Source: Bacteroidota bacterium (GTDB lineage Bacteria; Bacteroidota; Bacteroidia; Palsa-965). From it: a stretch of DNA of 50,829 bases. Numbering within the stretch: position 1 is the stretch's first letter; each line of letters begins with the position of its first letter. Shown piece after piece: positions 27,220-35,746 of the stretch. The notes under the pieces are model-generated. The model worked only from the letters and a program-made list of their open reading frames with translations, did no database searches and was not told the origin of the DNA. The stretch covers positions 1-50,829 of the forward strand of contig JAAFIA010000002.1 of NCBI GenBank assembly GCA_013298545.1, read 5' to 3'. The position numbers were made by a program, and so were the translations under genes.

Positions 27220-27999
27220 ATGGCTTTCGAAAACTTGCTTTATGCTGTCGAAAACGGCATCTGCACCATTACCATCAACCGCCCCGACAAACTCAATGCG
27301 TTGAATTTGAAAACGCTTGACGAATTACGAACTGCGTTTAGCGATGCGGTTTCTGATGCGGCTGTCAAAGGAATTATTCTCACCGGAGCTGGTCCAAAAT
27401 CATTTGTGGCTGGGGCTGATATTTCCGAATTTTCTGGCCTTACTGCCGATGCTGGCCGTACGTTTGCCGCCAACGGCAATGCGATTTTTAAAGCCATTGA
27501 GCTTTGTCCAAAACCCGTTATCGCTGCGGTCAATGGTTTTGCTTTGGGCGGCGGTTGCGAGTTAGCAATGGCCTGCCACATGCGCATTGCCTCCGAATCG
27601 GCTAAGTTTGGTCAGCCCGAAGTGAATCTGGGCCTTATCCCAGGATATGGCGGAACACAACGTTTGACCCAACACATTGGGCGCGGTCGTGCAACCGAAT
27701 TGCTCATGACGGGCGACATCATTAATGCGCAAGATGCTTACCGTGTTGGTTTGTGCAATTATCTCGTAACACCAGAAGAATTGATTCCGAAGTGTACCGA
27801 AATTTTACAGCGAATCGCTTCAAAAGCGCCTTTTGCCGTAGCGCAAATTGTAAAATGTGTTGACGCACATTATACCGATGGCGTCAATGGTTTCGATGCC
27901 GAAATCAATGCGTTTGGAACGTGTTGCGGCACCGAAGATTTTCGCGAAGGCGCATCTGCTTTCCTCGAAAAACGGAAACCTGTTTTTACCGGAAAATAA
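27220..27999 (+). CDS. Enoyl-CoA hydratase/crotonase
   Basis: The 259-residue protein is a full-length crotonase. The oxyanion-hole motifs FVAGADISEF and GFALGGGCELAMACH are present. Both catalytic glutamates are conserved, in GGGCELA and GQPEVNLGLIPGYGG. This combination points to true hydratase activity (addition of water to trans-2-enoyl-CoA) in fatty-acid beta-oxidation or a related CoA pathway in the cytoplasm, rather than an isomerase. It stands alone between divergent and convergent genes, with a TAACTTCG element upstream and a strong terminator 15 bases after the stop. Confidence 0.93.
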   Translation: MAFENLLYAVENGICTITINRPDKLNALNLKTLDELRTAFSDAVSDAAVKGIILTGAGPKSFVAGADISEFSGLTADAGRTFAANGNAIFKAIELCPKPVIAAVNGFALGGGCELAMACHMRIASESAKFGQPEVNLGLIPGYGGTQRLTQHIGRGRATELLMTGDIINAQDAYRVGLCNYLVTPEELIPKCTEILQRIASKAPFAVAQIVKCVDAHYTDGVNGFDAEINAFGTCCGTEDFREGASAFLEKRKPVFTGK

Positions 28000-28014
28000 A
28001 ATACACCACAATAA

Positions 28015-28052
28015 CGAAAGAGGCTTCTACGCATGTGTAGAAGCCTCTTTCG
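28015..28052. terminator. Bidirectional terminator
   Basis: CGAAAGAGGCTTCTAC (28015-28030) and GTAGAAGCCTCTTTCG (28037-28052) form a perfect 16-bp stem with a 6-base loop, between the crotonase gene and the convergent lipoprotein gene. Confidence 0.9.
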
Positions 28053-28081
28053 CTTTCATGGGTTCGCGGGAGTTTCGGTTC

Positions 28082-28576
28082 CTAGTCTTCGCGGTAAAAC
28101 GTTTTCTCTTCGTCTTTATCAAAGAAGAACGAAATGCTAGAATACTTTTCAATGTATGCTTTCAATTCAGACGATGAGGCAAATTCTTCAGTAATGTTGT
28201 CGGTAACACCTTTGAGTTTTACGCGGTCTTCGTCTTTCTTCTCAAACTTGTAGATGTAGTATTTGCGCGAAGAGGCATCGCTGCTTTCTTCATAAACGTT
28301 CATGTACGTTTGATCGCTCACTTTCGAGGTGAAACCGTAATAAGTAGTTGGTTCATCGTCGCTACCTATTTTTTTCTTGACAATTTTATACATATTGTCT
28401 TCAATCGTTACTTTATAGCGGTAGTCATCGCTTCCTTTTTCACTGAAGTTTCCTTTGAGCGAAGCATCTGGCTTTGCTTTCGACACATCGTCAACAGGAA
28501 CTTTTGATTCGTAGGGGCAACCCATAAAGAGCAAGCTCATGGAGCCGAAGAGAGCAAGGAGTTTGAATGATTTCAT
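28082..28576 (-). CDS. Small lipoprotein, paralogue 1
   Basis: The product (164 residues from ATG 28576) has a lipoprotein signal MKSFKLLALFGSMSLLFMGC with the lipidated Cys at residue 20, and a mature part starting PYESKVPVDD. It is very similar to the product of 30268-30756; both share KVPVDD, MYKIVKKK, YYGFTSKV, SSRKYYIYKFEKK, VKLKGVTDNITEEFA and SFFFDKDEEKTFY. The upstream in-frame start at 28603 overlaps the promoter element at 28601-28608, so I use 28576. The family is not recognised; a small beta-rich domain followed by a helical end is seen. The cell location is the outer membrane or periplasm. Confidence 0.8.
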   Translation of the reverse strand: MKSFKLLALFGSMSLLFMGCPYESKVPVDDVSKAKPDASLKGNFSEKGSDDYRYKVTIEDNMYKIVKKKIGSDDEPTTYYGFTSKVSDQTYMNVYEESSDASSRKYYIYKFEKKDEDRVKLKGVTDNITEEFASSSELKAYIEKYSSISFFFDKDEEKTFYRED

Positions 28577-28600
28577 AAGGGTGGTTTTGTTTTGTTGAAT

Positions 28601-28635
28601 CAAAAATAAGGTCTTGCGTGTTCGTATTTACAAAA
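28601..28635 (-). promoter_or_regulatory. Promoter of lipoprotein paralogue 1 (TTTTG-N22-TATTTTTG)
   Basis: On the minus strand TTTTG (28635-28631) and TATTTTTG (28608-28601) are 22 bases apart, a good match to the phylum consensus, about 25 bases before the start codon. Confidence 0.65.
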
Positions 28636-28658
28636 CACGTTTTTTTAATCGCTTTCGA

Positions 28659-29942
28659 TTATTCGCGAATAATCTTTCGACTAATGATACCATCTGCCGT
28701 TACAATACGCAATACATAAACGCCCGCTGCAAGGTTTTCGAGCGAAATGGTATTGCGGTTGGTGTTTGTTTTTTCGAGCAGCAATAAGCGTCCACTCATA
28801 TCATACAGTTCTATTGCGGTGATGCGCATGCGCGAAGATTCAATGGTCATGGCATCGCTTGCTGGATTTGGGAAAACAACAATATCGTCGTTGATTAAAA
28901 CGGGTTCTTCGCTCGATGTGAGAATCGATAAATCGCAGAGAACGCCAGAGAGGATTGATGTATCGCAAACCACAAGTGGCGTATATTGTAGCAAACCTAA
29001 ATTCACATCGTCGTAAGCATCGTATATTAAAACTCCGAGCGCAATTGGATTGGTTGTGCACCAACAATTGTTCGCAATGCTGATGTTGTAATTCTGCGTA
29101 TTGATGGCGTTGAAATTGACATTCTCGCAAATAATATTGTTCGATCCAAGCCCGTTTCCGGTAATCACAATTCCCGTATCGTTGCGCGAAATGATGTTGT
29201 TGTTGACGTTGTAGAATCCTTCGAAGAATCCTTGTACGCCCGTTCCGTTATAGATGATGGTGTTGTTTTGCAAATCGCCACGGCCACCGTAAAGTGCCGT
29301 TGTATTGCTGCAAAAAATAGAATTGGTTACATCAATGCGTTCTGTTGCCCACAGGCCAAACGTATTGTATTCAAAGAAACAATGATCCACATCTTTATCT
29401 GCCTGATTTATGGCGGCGTAGTTGTATCCAAAATAGCAACGCGTAACCGTTGCTGCAATACCAGAATAGCCTGTAATGCCTAGCGTATTATATTTGAACG
29501 ATGAGTTCGCAATAGAAAAGGGGCCGCCACCAAAACAACACACATTTTCGAGTGCTCTTTCTGCATGATTGAATACCGCGTATTGGATCGTTGCCGTTGC
29601 GCCTTGCGTATTATCAATCACCACACCAACCCACGATTGGGGTTGGTTGTTGATGCTATCTGCTGGAATAAAATAAACCGAATCGGAGGATGTTCCTTGC
29701 ACGTTCAATGTTCCGCGAATATTCAAGACCACATTGGCACTAAATTTCAACACCGTTCCCGGTTGAATTGTAAGTGTAAACCCCGGAAATAACGTGGTTG
29801 TATCCGTAATGAGGTAAGGACTTCCGGCAATTGTCCATGTTTGATTGACGAAAAGACCACCGCTGATAGTCGTTTGCGCTTGACTTTTAAATCCACACAG
29901 AAGTAGAACTAAAAGAACGAGAGACTGTATTTTCTTTTCCAT
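28659..29942 (-). CDS. T9SS-secreted parallel beta-helix protein
   Basis: The 427-residue protein has a signal peptide (ending SQAQ, about residue 22). Next comes a leading segment WTIAGSPYLITDTTTLFPGFTLTIQPGTVLKF typical of the start of beta-helix adhesins, read here in two short pieces. A run of short rungs follows (FNHAERALENV, NSSFKYNTLGITG, CYFGYNYAAINQ, CFFEYNTFGLWA, NSIFCSNTTALYG, NNTIIYNGTGVQG, NNIISRNDTGIV), then a T9SS type A tail (VFPNPASDAMTIE... ENLAAGVYVLRIV). Export by the type IX system to the surface or medium is expected. Carbohydrate binding or cleavage is common for this fold, but no catalytic residues can be identified. Confidence 0.85.
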   Translation of the reverse strand: MEKKIQSLVLLVLLLCGFKSQAQTTISGGLFVNQTWTIAGSPYLITDTTTLFPGFTLTIQPGTVLKFSANVVLNIRGTLNVQGTSSDSVYFIPADSINNQPQSWVGVVIDNTQGATATIQYAVFNHAERALENVCCFGGGPFSIANSSFKYNTLGITGYSGIAATVTRCYFGYNYAAINQADKDVDHCFFEYNTFGLWATERIDVTNSIFCSNTTALYGGRGDLQNNTIIYNGTGVQGFFEGFYNVNNNIISRNDTGIVITGNGLGSNNIICENVNFNAINTQNYNISIANNCWCTTNPIALGVLIYDAYDDVNLGLLQYTPLVVCDTSILSGVLCDLSILTSSEEPVLINDDIVVFPNPASDAMTIESSRMRITAIELYDMSGRLLLLEKTNTNRNTISLENLAAGVYVLRIVTADGIISRKIIRE

Positions 29943-30012
29943 GCGTTTGTGTTGTTTGTTTTACAATACTAACCATTTCGGGTGAATTTCGCCTACGTTT
30001 TTTGTGTTTTTC

Positions 30013-30181
30013 TTAGAGCCTGTTTAAAATTTGTTTTTGAGAATTGTTATGATGCATTTTTGTGCCAGACGAGGCGCGTTTTGAAGGCCATAGCAGTGCG
30101 ACTACGGTCAAAAAACGCAACGAAGTATGGTGCAAAAAGGCGCATAACAAACTCAAAGGATGAAATTTAAACAGGCTCTTA
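30013..30181. mobile_element. Palindromic MITE with TTA target duplication
   Basis: The element (30016-30178, 163 bases) starts GAGCCTGTTTAAA and ends TTTAAACAGGCTC, near-perfect terminal inverted repeats. TTA stands directly outside both ends (30013-30015 and 30179-30181). The interior also pairs with itself (for example GCGTTTT with AAAACGC, and TTGTTATG with CATAACAA), so the whole unit can form one long hairpin. It has no coding capacity. GAG ends with a 3-base T-N-A duplication fit the IS1031 group of the IS5 family, from general knowledge. With the terminator that follows, this accounts for the 325-base gap between 29942 and 30268. Confidence 0.75.
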
Positions 30182-30203
30182 CGCAGCCAACAAAATGTGT
30201 GTT

Positions 30204-30265
30204 GTATCCAAAACAAAAAAACGGGTTCTGCACAATTGCAAAACCCGTTTTTTTGTTTTGGATAC
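30204..30265 (-). terminator. Very strong terminator of lipoprotein paralogue 2
   Basis: A 24-bp perfect inverted repeat (30204-30227 with 30242-30265, containing AACCCG and its complement and T/A runs) encloses a 14-base loop that can also pair TGCA with TGCA. It lies 3 bases after the stop of the minus-strand gene. Confidence 0.9.
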
Positions 30266-30267
30266 AT

Positions 30268-30756
30268 TTAGTTTTTGTAGAATGTTTTTTCTTCGTCTTT
30301 ATCGAAGAAGAAAGAGATTTCAGAATACTTTTTGATGTATGCTTTGAGTTCGGCAGAAGTAGCAAACTCTTCGGTGATGTTGTCTGTAACACCTTTGAGT
30401 TTTACGCGGTCTTCGCCTTTTTTCTCAAATTTGTAGATATAATACTTGCGTGAAGAAGCGTCACCATCTTCATAAACGTTCATGTACATCTGATCGTCAA
30501 CTTTTGATGTAAAGCCATAATAAATGGTTGGCTCATCTTCGCCTGTTGTTTTTTTCTTCACGATCTTGTACATATTTCCTTCGTGTGTTACATTATAAAC
30601 ATAGTCGCTAGTGCCTTTTTCGTCGTATGCACCTCTGCATTCAGAATCTACTTTTGCGTTTGACAGATCGTCAACAGGAACTTTTGATTCGTAGGGGCAG
30701 CCCATAAACATTAAACTCATAGAGCCAAAGAGGGCTAACATTTTTACTGATTTCAT
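30268..30756 (-). CDS. Small lipoprotein, paralogue 2
   Basis: This 162-residue lipoprotein (signal MKSVKMLALFGSMSLMFMGC, Cys at 20, then PYESKVPVDD) is a close paralogue of the one at 28082-28576, with long identical stretches in the C-terminal half and a more variable segment at about residues 33-60 (DSECRGAYDEKGTSDY against DASLKGNFSEKGSDDY). It has its own -7 element TAAATTTG upstream and a strong terminator downstream, so it is monocistronic. Function unknown. The two copies flank the T9SS beta-helix gene and the MITE, pointing to a local duplication. Confidence 0.8.
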   Translation of the reverse strand: MKSVKMLALFGSMSLMFMGCPYESKVPVDDLSNAKVDSECRGAYDEKGTSDYVYNVTHEGNMYKIVKKKTTGEDEPTIYYGFTSKVDDQMYMNVYEDGDASSRKYYIYKFEKKGEDRVKLKGVTDNITEEFATSAELKAYIKKYSEISFFFDKDEEKTFYKN

Positions 30757-30783
30757 CTGGTTGTTTTTTAAGAGTGAGATTTA

Positions 30784-30791
30784 CAAATTTA
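30784..30791 (-). promoter_or_regulatory. -7 promoter element (TAAATTTG) of paralogue 2
   Basis: On the minus strand the bases read TAAATTTG, a perfect TAnnTTTG, 27 bases before the start codon at 30756. The -33 element is weak. Confidence 0.5.
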
Positions 30792-30859
30792 TTGTTTTTT
30801 GAATCGCTTACTTCGTTTATTCCACATTATTTTTGTGGCTATCAACGAAGGGCCGTTCA

Positions 30860-30907
30860 AAAGTCCGTTAGGCATTTGCAAAAAAGAGGCCAATTTTAGC
30901 GGACTTT
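30860..30907 (+). promoter_or_regulatory. Inverted repeat in the leader of the envelope operon
   Basis: AAAGTCCG (30860-30867) and CGGACTTT (30900-30907) are perfect complements; with G-U pairs the stem extends to about 12 bp around a 24-base loop. It lies 43-90 bases upstream of the flippase start, in a 193-base gap that holds no other gene. It may be an operator or an RNA structure; the role is unknown. Confidence 0.35.
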
Positions 30908-30949
30908 CGTAAGTATAAACCAATCGGGGCTGAAAAGTTACCACGAAAT

Positions 30950-32470
30950 TTGAGTTCCTTAAAGAAATTAGCTGGACAAACGGCTGTGTATGGCATGAGT
31001 ACGATCTTCGGACGTTTGCTCAACTATGCACTGGTTCCTTTCTATACTTACATTTTTGGAACACCATCTGATTTTGGTCTGAATACGGAGTTTTACGCGT
31101 ACATCTCGTTTCTGAACATCATTTTCACGTATGGCATGGAAACGGCTCTTTTTAATTTTTCGACAAGTGAGTTGGACAAAAACAAGGTTTATAGCACGGC
31201 GGTACAAAGTCTTGTTGTGTCGTCCTTGGTTTTAACCATTCCATTTTTAGTTTTTGCCGAACCGATTGCCGATGTCTTGCGTTATCCCGGTCAAAGTTCA
31301 TTTATTGTTTGGGCCATTCTTATTGTACTGACCGATGCGCTTGCGGCGATTCCATTTGCAAAACTGCGCGAGCAGAACCGCGCCAAGCGTTTTGCAACAA
31401 TCAAACTGGTCAATATTTTCATCAATTTGGCCGTCAATTTTTTCTTTATTGGTTGGTGCAAATGGGCGCACGAAAACCAACCCGGAAGTTGGGCAGGCTC
31501 GCTTTACAATCCAGAAATCGGAATTGGGTATGCTTTTCTGGCCAATCTCATTGCCAATGTGGTTTCGCTCGTGTTGTTACTCCCACTATACCGAAATTTG
31601 CGCGGGGGCTTCGATCGCCCGTTGTTGCGGCGCATGTTGGCTTACGCCTTACCGCTGCTCGTGGTGGGGCTTGCGGGCATGACGAACGAAACGATGGATC
31701 GTATTTTGCTCAAATACTTATTGCCCGCCGGAACAGGAGAAACACAGGTCGGAATTTATGGCGCGTGTTATAAAATTTCGATTCTGATGACCATTTTTAT
31801 TCAAGCTTTTCGGTATTCGGCAGAACCATTCTTTTTTGCTCAACGCAAAGAGGCGGATGCAGGCGAAACGAATGCCAAGGTGATGACTTTTTTTGTGGCG
31901 TTTTGCTTGATTATCTTTCTTGGAACAACGCTCAACCTGTCGTGGATTCAGTATTTCGTTGGCAAAAATTTCCGTGTCGGCCTTCCGGTTGTTCCGATTC
32001 TTTTGCTGGCCAATTTGTTTCTTGGGGTGTATTTTAACCTTTCTATTTGGTATAAACTTACTGGTCGTACGCGCTTTGGTATGTGGCTCACACTCATTGG
32101 CGCAGTAATTACACTCACACTCAATTGGCTTTGGATTCCATCTTCGGGTTATTTTGGCGGTTACATGGGTTCGGCTTGGGCAACCTTGATTTGTTATGCG
32201 ATCATGATGGTGCTCTCGTATTGGATGGGGCAACGTCATTATCCGATTCCGTACAATTTGCCACGCATGTTTGCCTATTTCGCACTTGCCTTGTTGTTTT
32301 ATTTTGTTGCTGTTTTGCTGCCCGATTTTTCGGTGGCCATCACGCTAACCATAAACAACTTGCTTTTGCTTGTCTTTATCGGAATAATTATTGCTGTTGA
32401 AAAACCACATCATTTGTTGCGCAAAACGTCAAAAAATCCGAGCGAGCCTACAAATCAATTACCTTCGTAA
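30950..32470 (+). CDS. MATE/Wzx-type oligosaccharide flippase
   Basis: The 506-residue membrane protein has about 14 membrane helices and the start of the polysaccharide biosynthesis family ([30 protein letters not shown]). Such proteins flip lipid-linked sugar units across the cytoplasmic membrane. The start is TTG 30950, giving MSSLKKLAG; no ATG or GTG lies in a suitable place upstream. It is the first gene of a series with dut 4 bases downstream. The same neighbour order (flippase, dut, nucleotidyltransferase, TPR, DUF4292, M23) is familiar in other Bacteroidota, supporting a role in an envelope polysaccharide. Confidence 0.85.
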   Translation: MSSLKKLAGQTAVYGMSTIFGRLLNYALVPFYTYIFGTPSDFGLNTEFYAYISFLNIIFTYGMETALFNFSTSELDKNKVYSTAVQSLVVSSLVLTIPFLVFAEPIADVLRYPGQSSFIVWAILIVLTDALAAIPFAKLREQNRAKRFATIKLVNIFINLAVNFFFIGWCKWAHENQPGSWAGSLYNPEIGIGYAFLANLIANVVSLVLLLPLYRNLRGGFDRPLLRRMLAYALPLLVVGLAGMTNETMDRILLKYLLPAGTGETQVGIYGACYKISILMTIFIQAFRYSAEPFFFAQRKEADAGETNAKVMTFFVAFCLIIFLGTTLNLSWIQYFVGKNFRVGLPVVPILLLANLFLGVYFNLSIWYKLTGRTRFGMWLTLIGAVITLTLNWLWIPSSGYFGGYMGSAWATLICYAIMMVLSYWMGQRHYPIPYNLPRMFAYFALALLFYFVAVLLPDFSVAITLTINNLLLLVFIGIIIAVEKPHHLLRKTSKNPSEPTNQLPS

Positions 32471-32474
32471 ACAC

Positions 32475-32909
32475 ATGAACGTACGCATCATCAACCAATC
32501 GCGCCACCCGCTCCCCGCCTACGCCACCGCTGCGTCAGCCGGCATGGATCTCCGCGCAAACCTCGACGCTCCCATCACGCTCGCCCCACTCCAACGCGCA
32601 CTCGTCCCAACGGGCCTTTTCATCGAACTTCCCGAAGGATTTGAAGCCCAAGTACGACCACGTAGCGGGCTCGCTGCAAAAAACGGCATTACCGTACTCA
32701 ATAGCCCAGGAACAATCGATGCCGATTACCGCGGCGAAATCAAAGTTATTTTAGTCAACCTCTCAAACGATCCGTTTACCATCGAAGATGGCGAACGCGT
32801 GGCCCAACTCGTTGTTGCCGCACATGCCCGTGTCGATTGGCAGGAAACAAACTCCTTGGCAGAAACCGAGCGCGGAAGCGGCGGCTTTGGCCATACTGGA
32901 AAAAACTAA
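32475..32909 (+). CDS. dut: dUTP diphosphatase
   Basis: The 144-residue enzyme hydrolyses dUTP to dUMP and keeps uracil out of DNA. All five motifs of trimeric dUTPases are present: [32 protein letters not shown] and [11 protein letters not shown] start at ATG 32475 (MNVRIINQS), which aligns with family starts; the longer frame from 32391 overlaps the flippase gene. It sits 4 bases after the flippase and 33 before the nucleotidyltransferase in the envelope operon. Confidence 0.97.
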   Translation: MNVRIINQSRHPLPAYATAASAGMDLRANLDAPITLAPLQRALVPTGLFIELPEGFEAQVRPRSGLAAKNGITVLNSPGTIDADYRGEIKVILVNLSNDPFTIEDGERVAQLVVAAHARVDWQETNSLAETERGSGGFGHTGKN

Positions 32910-32942
32910 TTCAAAACATCCCTAGCGCAGAGAACCTGTTTT

Positions 32943-33956
32943 ATGAAAATTATTATCCCTATGGCCGGAATGGGCAAACGCATGCGCCCGCACACCCTCA
33001 CTGTGCCCAAGCCATTATTGCCCGTTGCCGGAAAACCAATCGTTCAACGCCTTGTCGAAGACATTGCACAAGTGTGTAACGAATCCATTGAAGAAATTGC
33101 GTTTGTGATCGGACCATCTTTTGGTGCCGATGTCGAAAAAATGTTGGTTGATGTGGCCGCGAAACTTGGCGCCAAAGGAAGTATTTGGTACCAACACGAA
33201 GCACTCGGAACAGCCCATGCCATCATGTGCGCCGAGTCGGTACTTGGCGGAAAAACGGTTGTCGCTTTTGCCGACACGCTGTTCAAGGCCGATTTTAAAA
33301 TGGATACCGCGCAAGAAGGAATTATTTGGGTGCAAAAAATTGACGACCCGCGCGCGTTTGGTGTGGTGAAGGTCAATGCTGATGGACACATCACCGATTT
33401 TGTCGAAAAGCCACAAACCTTTGTTTCCGACCTCGCAATCATTGGCATTTATTATTTCAAAGACGGTGATTACCTCAAGCGTGAATTGAAATATTTGCTC
33501 GACAACAACATCCGCGAAAAAGGCGAATTTCAATTGACCAACGCGCTCGAAAACATGAAAAAGCAAGGGGTGAAATTTTCGCCTGGCCAAGTTACCGAGT
33601 GGCTCGATTGCGGAAACAAAGACGCAACCGTTTATACCAATCAACGTGTTTTAGAATTCCGTAAAAACGATGCGGCTTTAGTTTCTGCTTCGCACAAAAA
33701 CGAAAACAGCGTCATCATTCCGCCATGCTTTATTGGCGAAAATGTGATTCTGCGCAATACCGTAATTGGCCCACACGTTTCTATTGGTCACGATTCGCTT
33801 GTCGAAAACAGTGTTGTGAGCAACAGTATCATTCAACAAAACACAAAGCTGCGCAACGTCAACATCAGCAATTCCATGATCGGGAATTATGCCGAAATCA
33901 GTGGCAAGGCGGAGGACTTGAGCGTGGGTGATTACAATACGATGAACCTGAACTAA
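32943..33956 (+). CDS. Sugar-phosphate nucleotidyltransferase with left-handed beta-helix
   Basis: The 337-residue enzyme has an N-terminal nucleotidyltransferase domain: PMAGMGKRMRPHTLTVPKPLL with the activating-loop pattern G-x-G-x-R-x-x-P-x-T and lysine of PKP, FADTLFKAD for the metal/nucleotide site, DFVEKP, and WLDCGNKD. A C-terminal segment (about 255-325) of hexapeptide repeats (IIPPCFIGENVILRNTVIGPHVSIG) forms a left-handed beta-helix, as in GlmU and glucose-1-phosphate thymidylyltransferase relatives. It activates a sugar-1-phosphate with NTP for polysaccharide or cell-envelope synthesis. The exact sugar is not readable from the sequence. TPR gene 5 bases downstream. Confidence 0.9.
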   Translation: MKIIIPMAGMGKRMRPHTLTVPKPLLPVAGKPIVQRLVEDIAQVCNESIEEIAFVIGPSFGADVEKMLVDVAAKLGAKGSIWYQHEALGTAHAIMCAESVLGGKTVVAFADTLFKADFKMDTAQEGIIWVQKIDDPRAFGVVKVNADGHITDFVEKPQTFVSDLAIIGIYYFKDGDYLKRELKYLLDNNIREKGEFQLTNALENMKKQGVKFSPGQVTEWLDCGNKDATVYTNQRVLEFRKNDAALVSASHKNENSVIIPPCFIGENVILRNTVIGPHVSIGHDSLVENSVVSNSIIQQNTKLRNVNISNSMIGNYAEISGKAEDLSVGDYNTMNLN

Positions 33957-33961
33957 ACGAA

Positions 33962-35746
33962 ATGGCGTTGTTCAAACACGTTGGATTTTTGGCGGTCTTG
34001 CTCCTGTTGGTAGCAAGCGGCTGCAAGCACACCAAACCGACGACCGCTACAAACACCAATCAGCGTCCACCAGAAAACACCGTTCCTACACGCAAGGATG
34101 CCAAAAGCATTGATAAGGTTCGCGAAGAAGCTGTGTTTGTGCGCGCTTGTACGGAGAAAATGATTGGCAATCACCGCGAAGCGCTTGCGTTGTTTCGCGA
34201 ATGCATCGAGCTTAATCCCTTCAATGCTGCTGCTAATTACGAAGCTGCCGGAATTTGTTTGTTGCTGCAACAGCCCGAACGGGCATTAAAATATGCCGAA
34301 ACGGCCGCCAATCTGAATGCCGGAAACACCTGGTACCAACTACGGTATGCCAGCGCATTGCAGGCCAATGGAAAATACGATGACGCTGCCAACCGCCTCG
34401 AAAAAATTGCCAACACACAACCCGCGCGCTGGCAATACAAACTCACCTATGCCGACGCGCTCACACAAGCCGGACGGGTAAAAGAAGCGATTGCCGTTTA
34501 CGACGAAGTAGAAAAGGATCAAGGTATTTCTGATACGCTCGGCATGTTGCGCATTCGTGCGTTGAAAAAAATAAATGACAAAAATGGTATTGTTGCTGCG
34601 TACGAAAAACTCATCACCGCATTTCCTTACGAAACAAAATACTACTTGCAGCTAGGCAACGAATACAGCGCCACAGCACAACCCGACAAAGCAGCCGCAA
34701 CATACCGCCGCTTGCTTGCTAAAGACCCGTCAAATGGTCGCGCACATCTTGCTCTCGCCACTTATTATAGAAGTACAGGAAATGCAAACGAGGCGTATAA
34801 AGAAACCGTTGCTGCTTTTTCGAGTTCGGAAACGCCGCTTTCCGAAAAAGTAAACATCATGCACACGCAGTATGGTGCAGAAAACACCACAACGGCCCTG
34901 TCGGCACAACAACGGCGCGAGGCCGATACGTTGCGCAAAATTTTAACGCGTATCAATCCTGACGATGCGGCCACTTGGAAAATCAATGCCGATTATTTGT
35001 ACCGCGACGGAAACTGGGCGGAAGCCCGTAAAAATTACCGCAAGGCTGTTACCATTGACCCTTCATCGTGGAATCCGTGGATGCGTTTGTTGGAACTGAA
35101 CGACCGCTTGAAAGACACGGCTTCGCAGCTTACGGAGGCCAAGCAGGCGTTAGAATTGTTTCCTAGTCAACCTTCGGCTTATTTTTACTATGGACAATTG
35201 ATGTTGCAGCAAAAACGGTGGAAAGATGCGATTGAGCCACTCAGCACGGGCGCATCGTATGTTACGGATGATCCTGAGTTTGAAGTAAAGTTTTACTTGG
35301 GTTTAATTGAAGCGTTCAGCAACCAGAACAAACCGGAGCGTACAGACGATTACTACGAAAAAATTCTGCGGCTACAGCCCGAAAACACCGTTGCCGCACT
35401 GGGTTATGCAACATCATTGACAAACCGCAACCTCAAACCTGTACGTGCTGAAGAACTGGCACAACTTGTGCTGAACAAAGAACCAGAAAACGCAGCAGCA
35501 ATGGATGTATTGGCATGGAGCAAATATCAACTCGGATCGTATCAAGATGCGAAAAGTTGGATGGAAAAATCGCTTGCTAAAAATCCGAAAAGTGCGCGGG
35601 CCAATGAGCGCATGGGCGATATTCAACATGCTTTAAACAACGATGTCGAAGCCGTCCGCTACTGGAAAAAAGCCCGCGAAATTGGTGGTGCAAATCCTGC
35701 TCTCGATAGAAAAATTGAACGTCGAAAATTGGATCATGAAGAATAA
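33962..35746 (+). CDS. TPR-repeat lipoprotein
   Basis: The 594-residue protein is a lipoprotein (signal ending LVASGC, Cys at about 20) filled with tetratricopeptide repeats from about residue 60 to 580, for example GNHREALALFRECIELNPFN, YDDAANRLEKIA, PDKAAATYRRLLAKDPSN, WAEARKNYRKAVTIDP and YQDAKSWMEKSLAKNPKS. TPR arrays act as scaffolds for protein complexes. Its position in the conserved operon upstream of DUF4292 and an EnvC-like protein suggests a role in envelope assembly at the periplasmic side of the outer membrane. It overlaps the next gene by 11 bases. Confidence 0.85.
   Translation: MALFKHVGFLAVLLLLVASGCKHTKPTTATNTNQRPPENTVPTRKDAKSIDKVREEAVFVRACTEKMIGNHREALALFRECIELNPFNAAANYEAAGICLLLQQPERALKYAETAANLNAGNTWYQLRYASALQANGKYDDAANRLEKIANTQPARWQYKLTYADALTQAGRVKEAIAVYDEVEKDQGISDTLGMLRIRALKKINDKNGIVAAYEKLITAFPYETKYYLQLGNEYSATAQPDKAAATYRRLLAKDPSNGRAHLALATYYRSTGNANEAYKETVAAFSSSETPLSEKVNIMHTQYGAENTTTALSAQQRREADTLRKILTRINPDDAATWKINADYLYRDGNWAEARKNYRKAVTIDPSSWNPWMRLLELNDRLKDTASQLTEAKQALELFPSQPSAYFYYGQLMLQQKRWKDAIEPLSTGASYVTDDPEFEVKFYLGLIEAFSNQNKPERTDDYYEKILRLQPENTVAALGYATSLTNRNLKPVRAEELAQLVLNKEPENAAAMDVLAWSKYQLGSYQDAKSWMEKSLAKNPKSARANERMGDIQHALNNDVEAVRYWKKAREIGGANPALDRKIERRKLDHEE

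Noticed and set aside
29982-30170. Short open frames over the palindromic element
   Set aside because: They lie within the MITE and a terminator and have no protein-like features.
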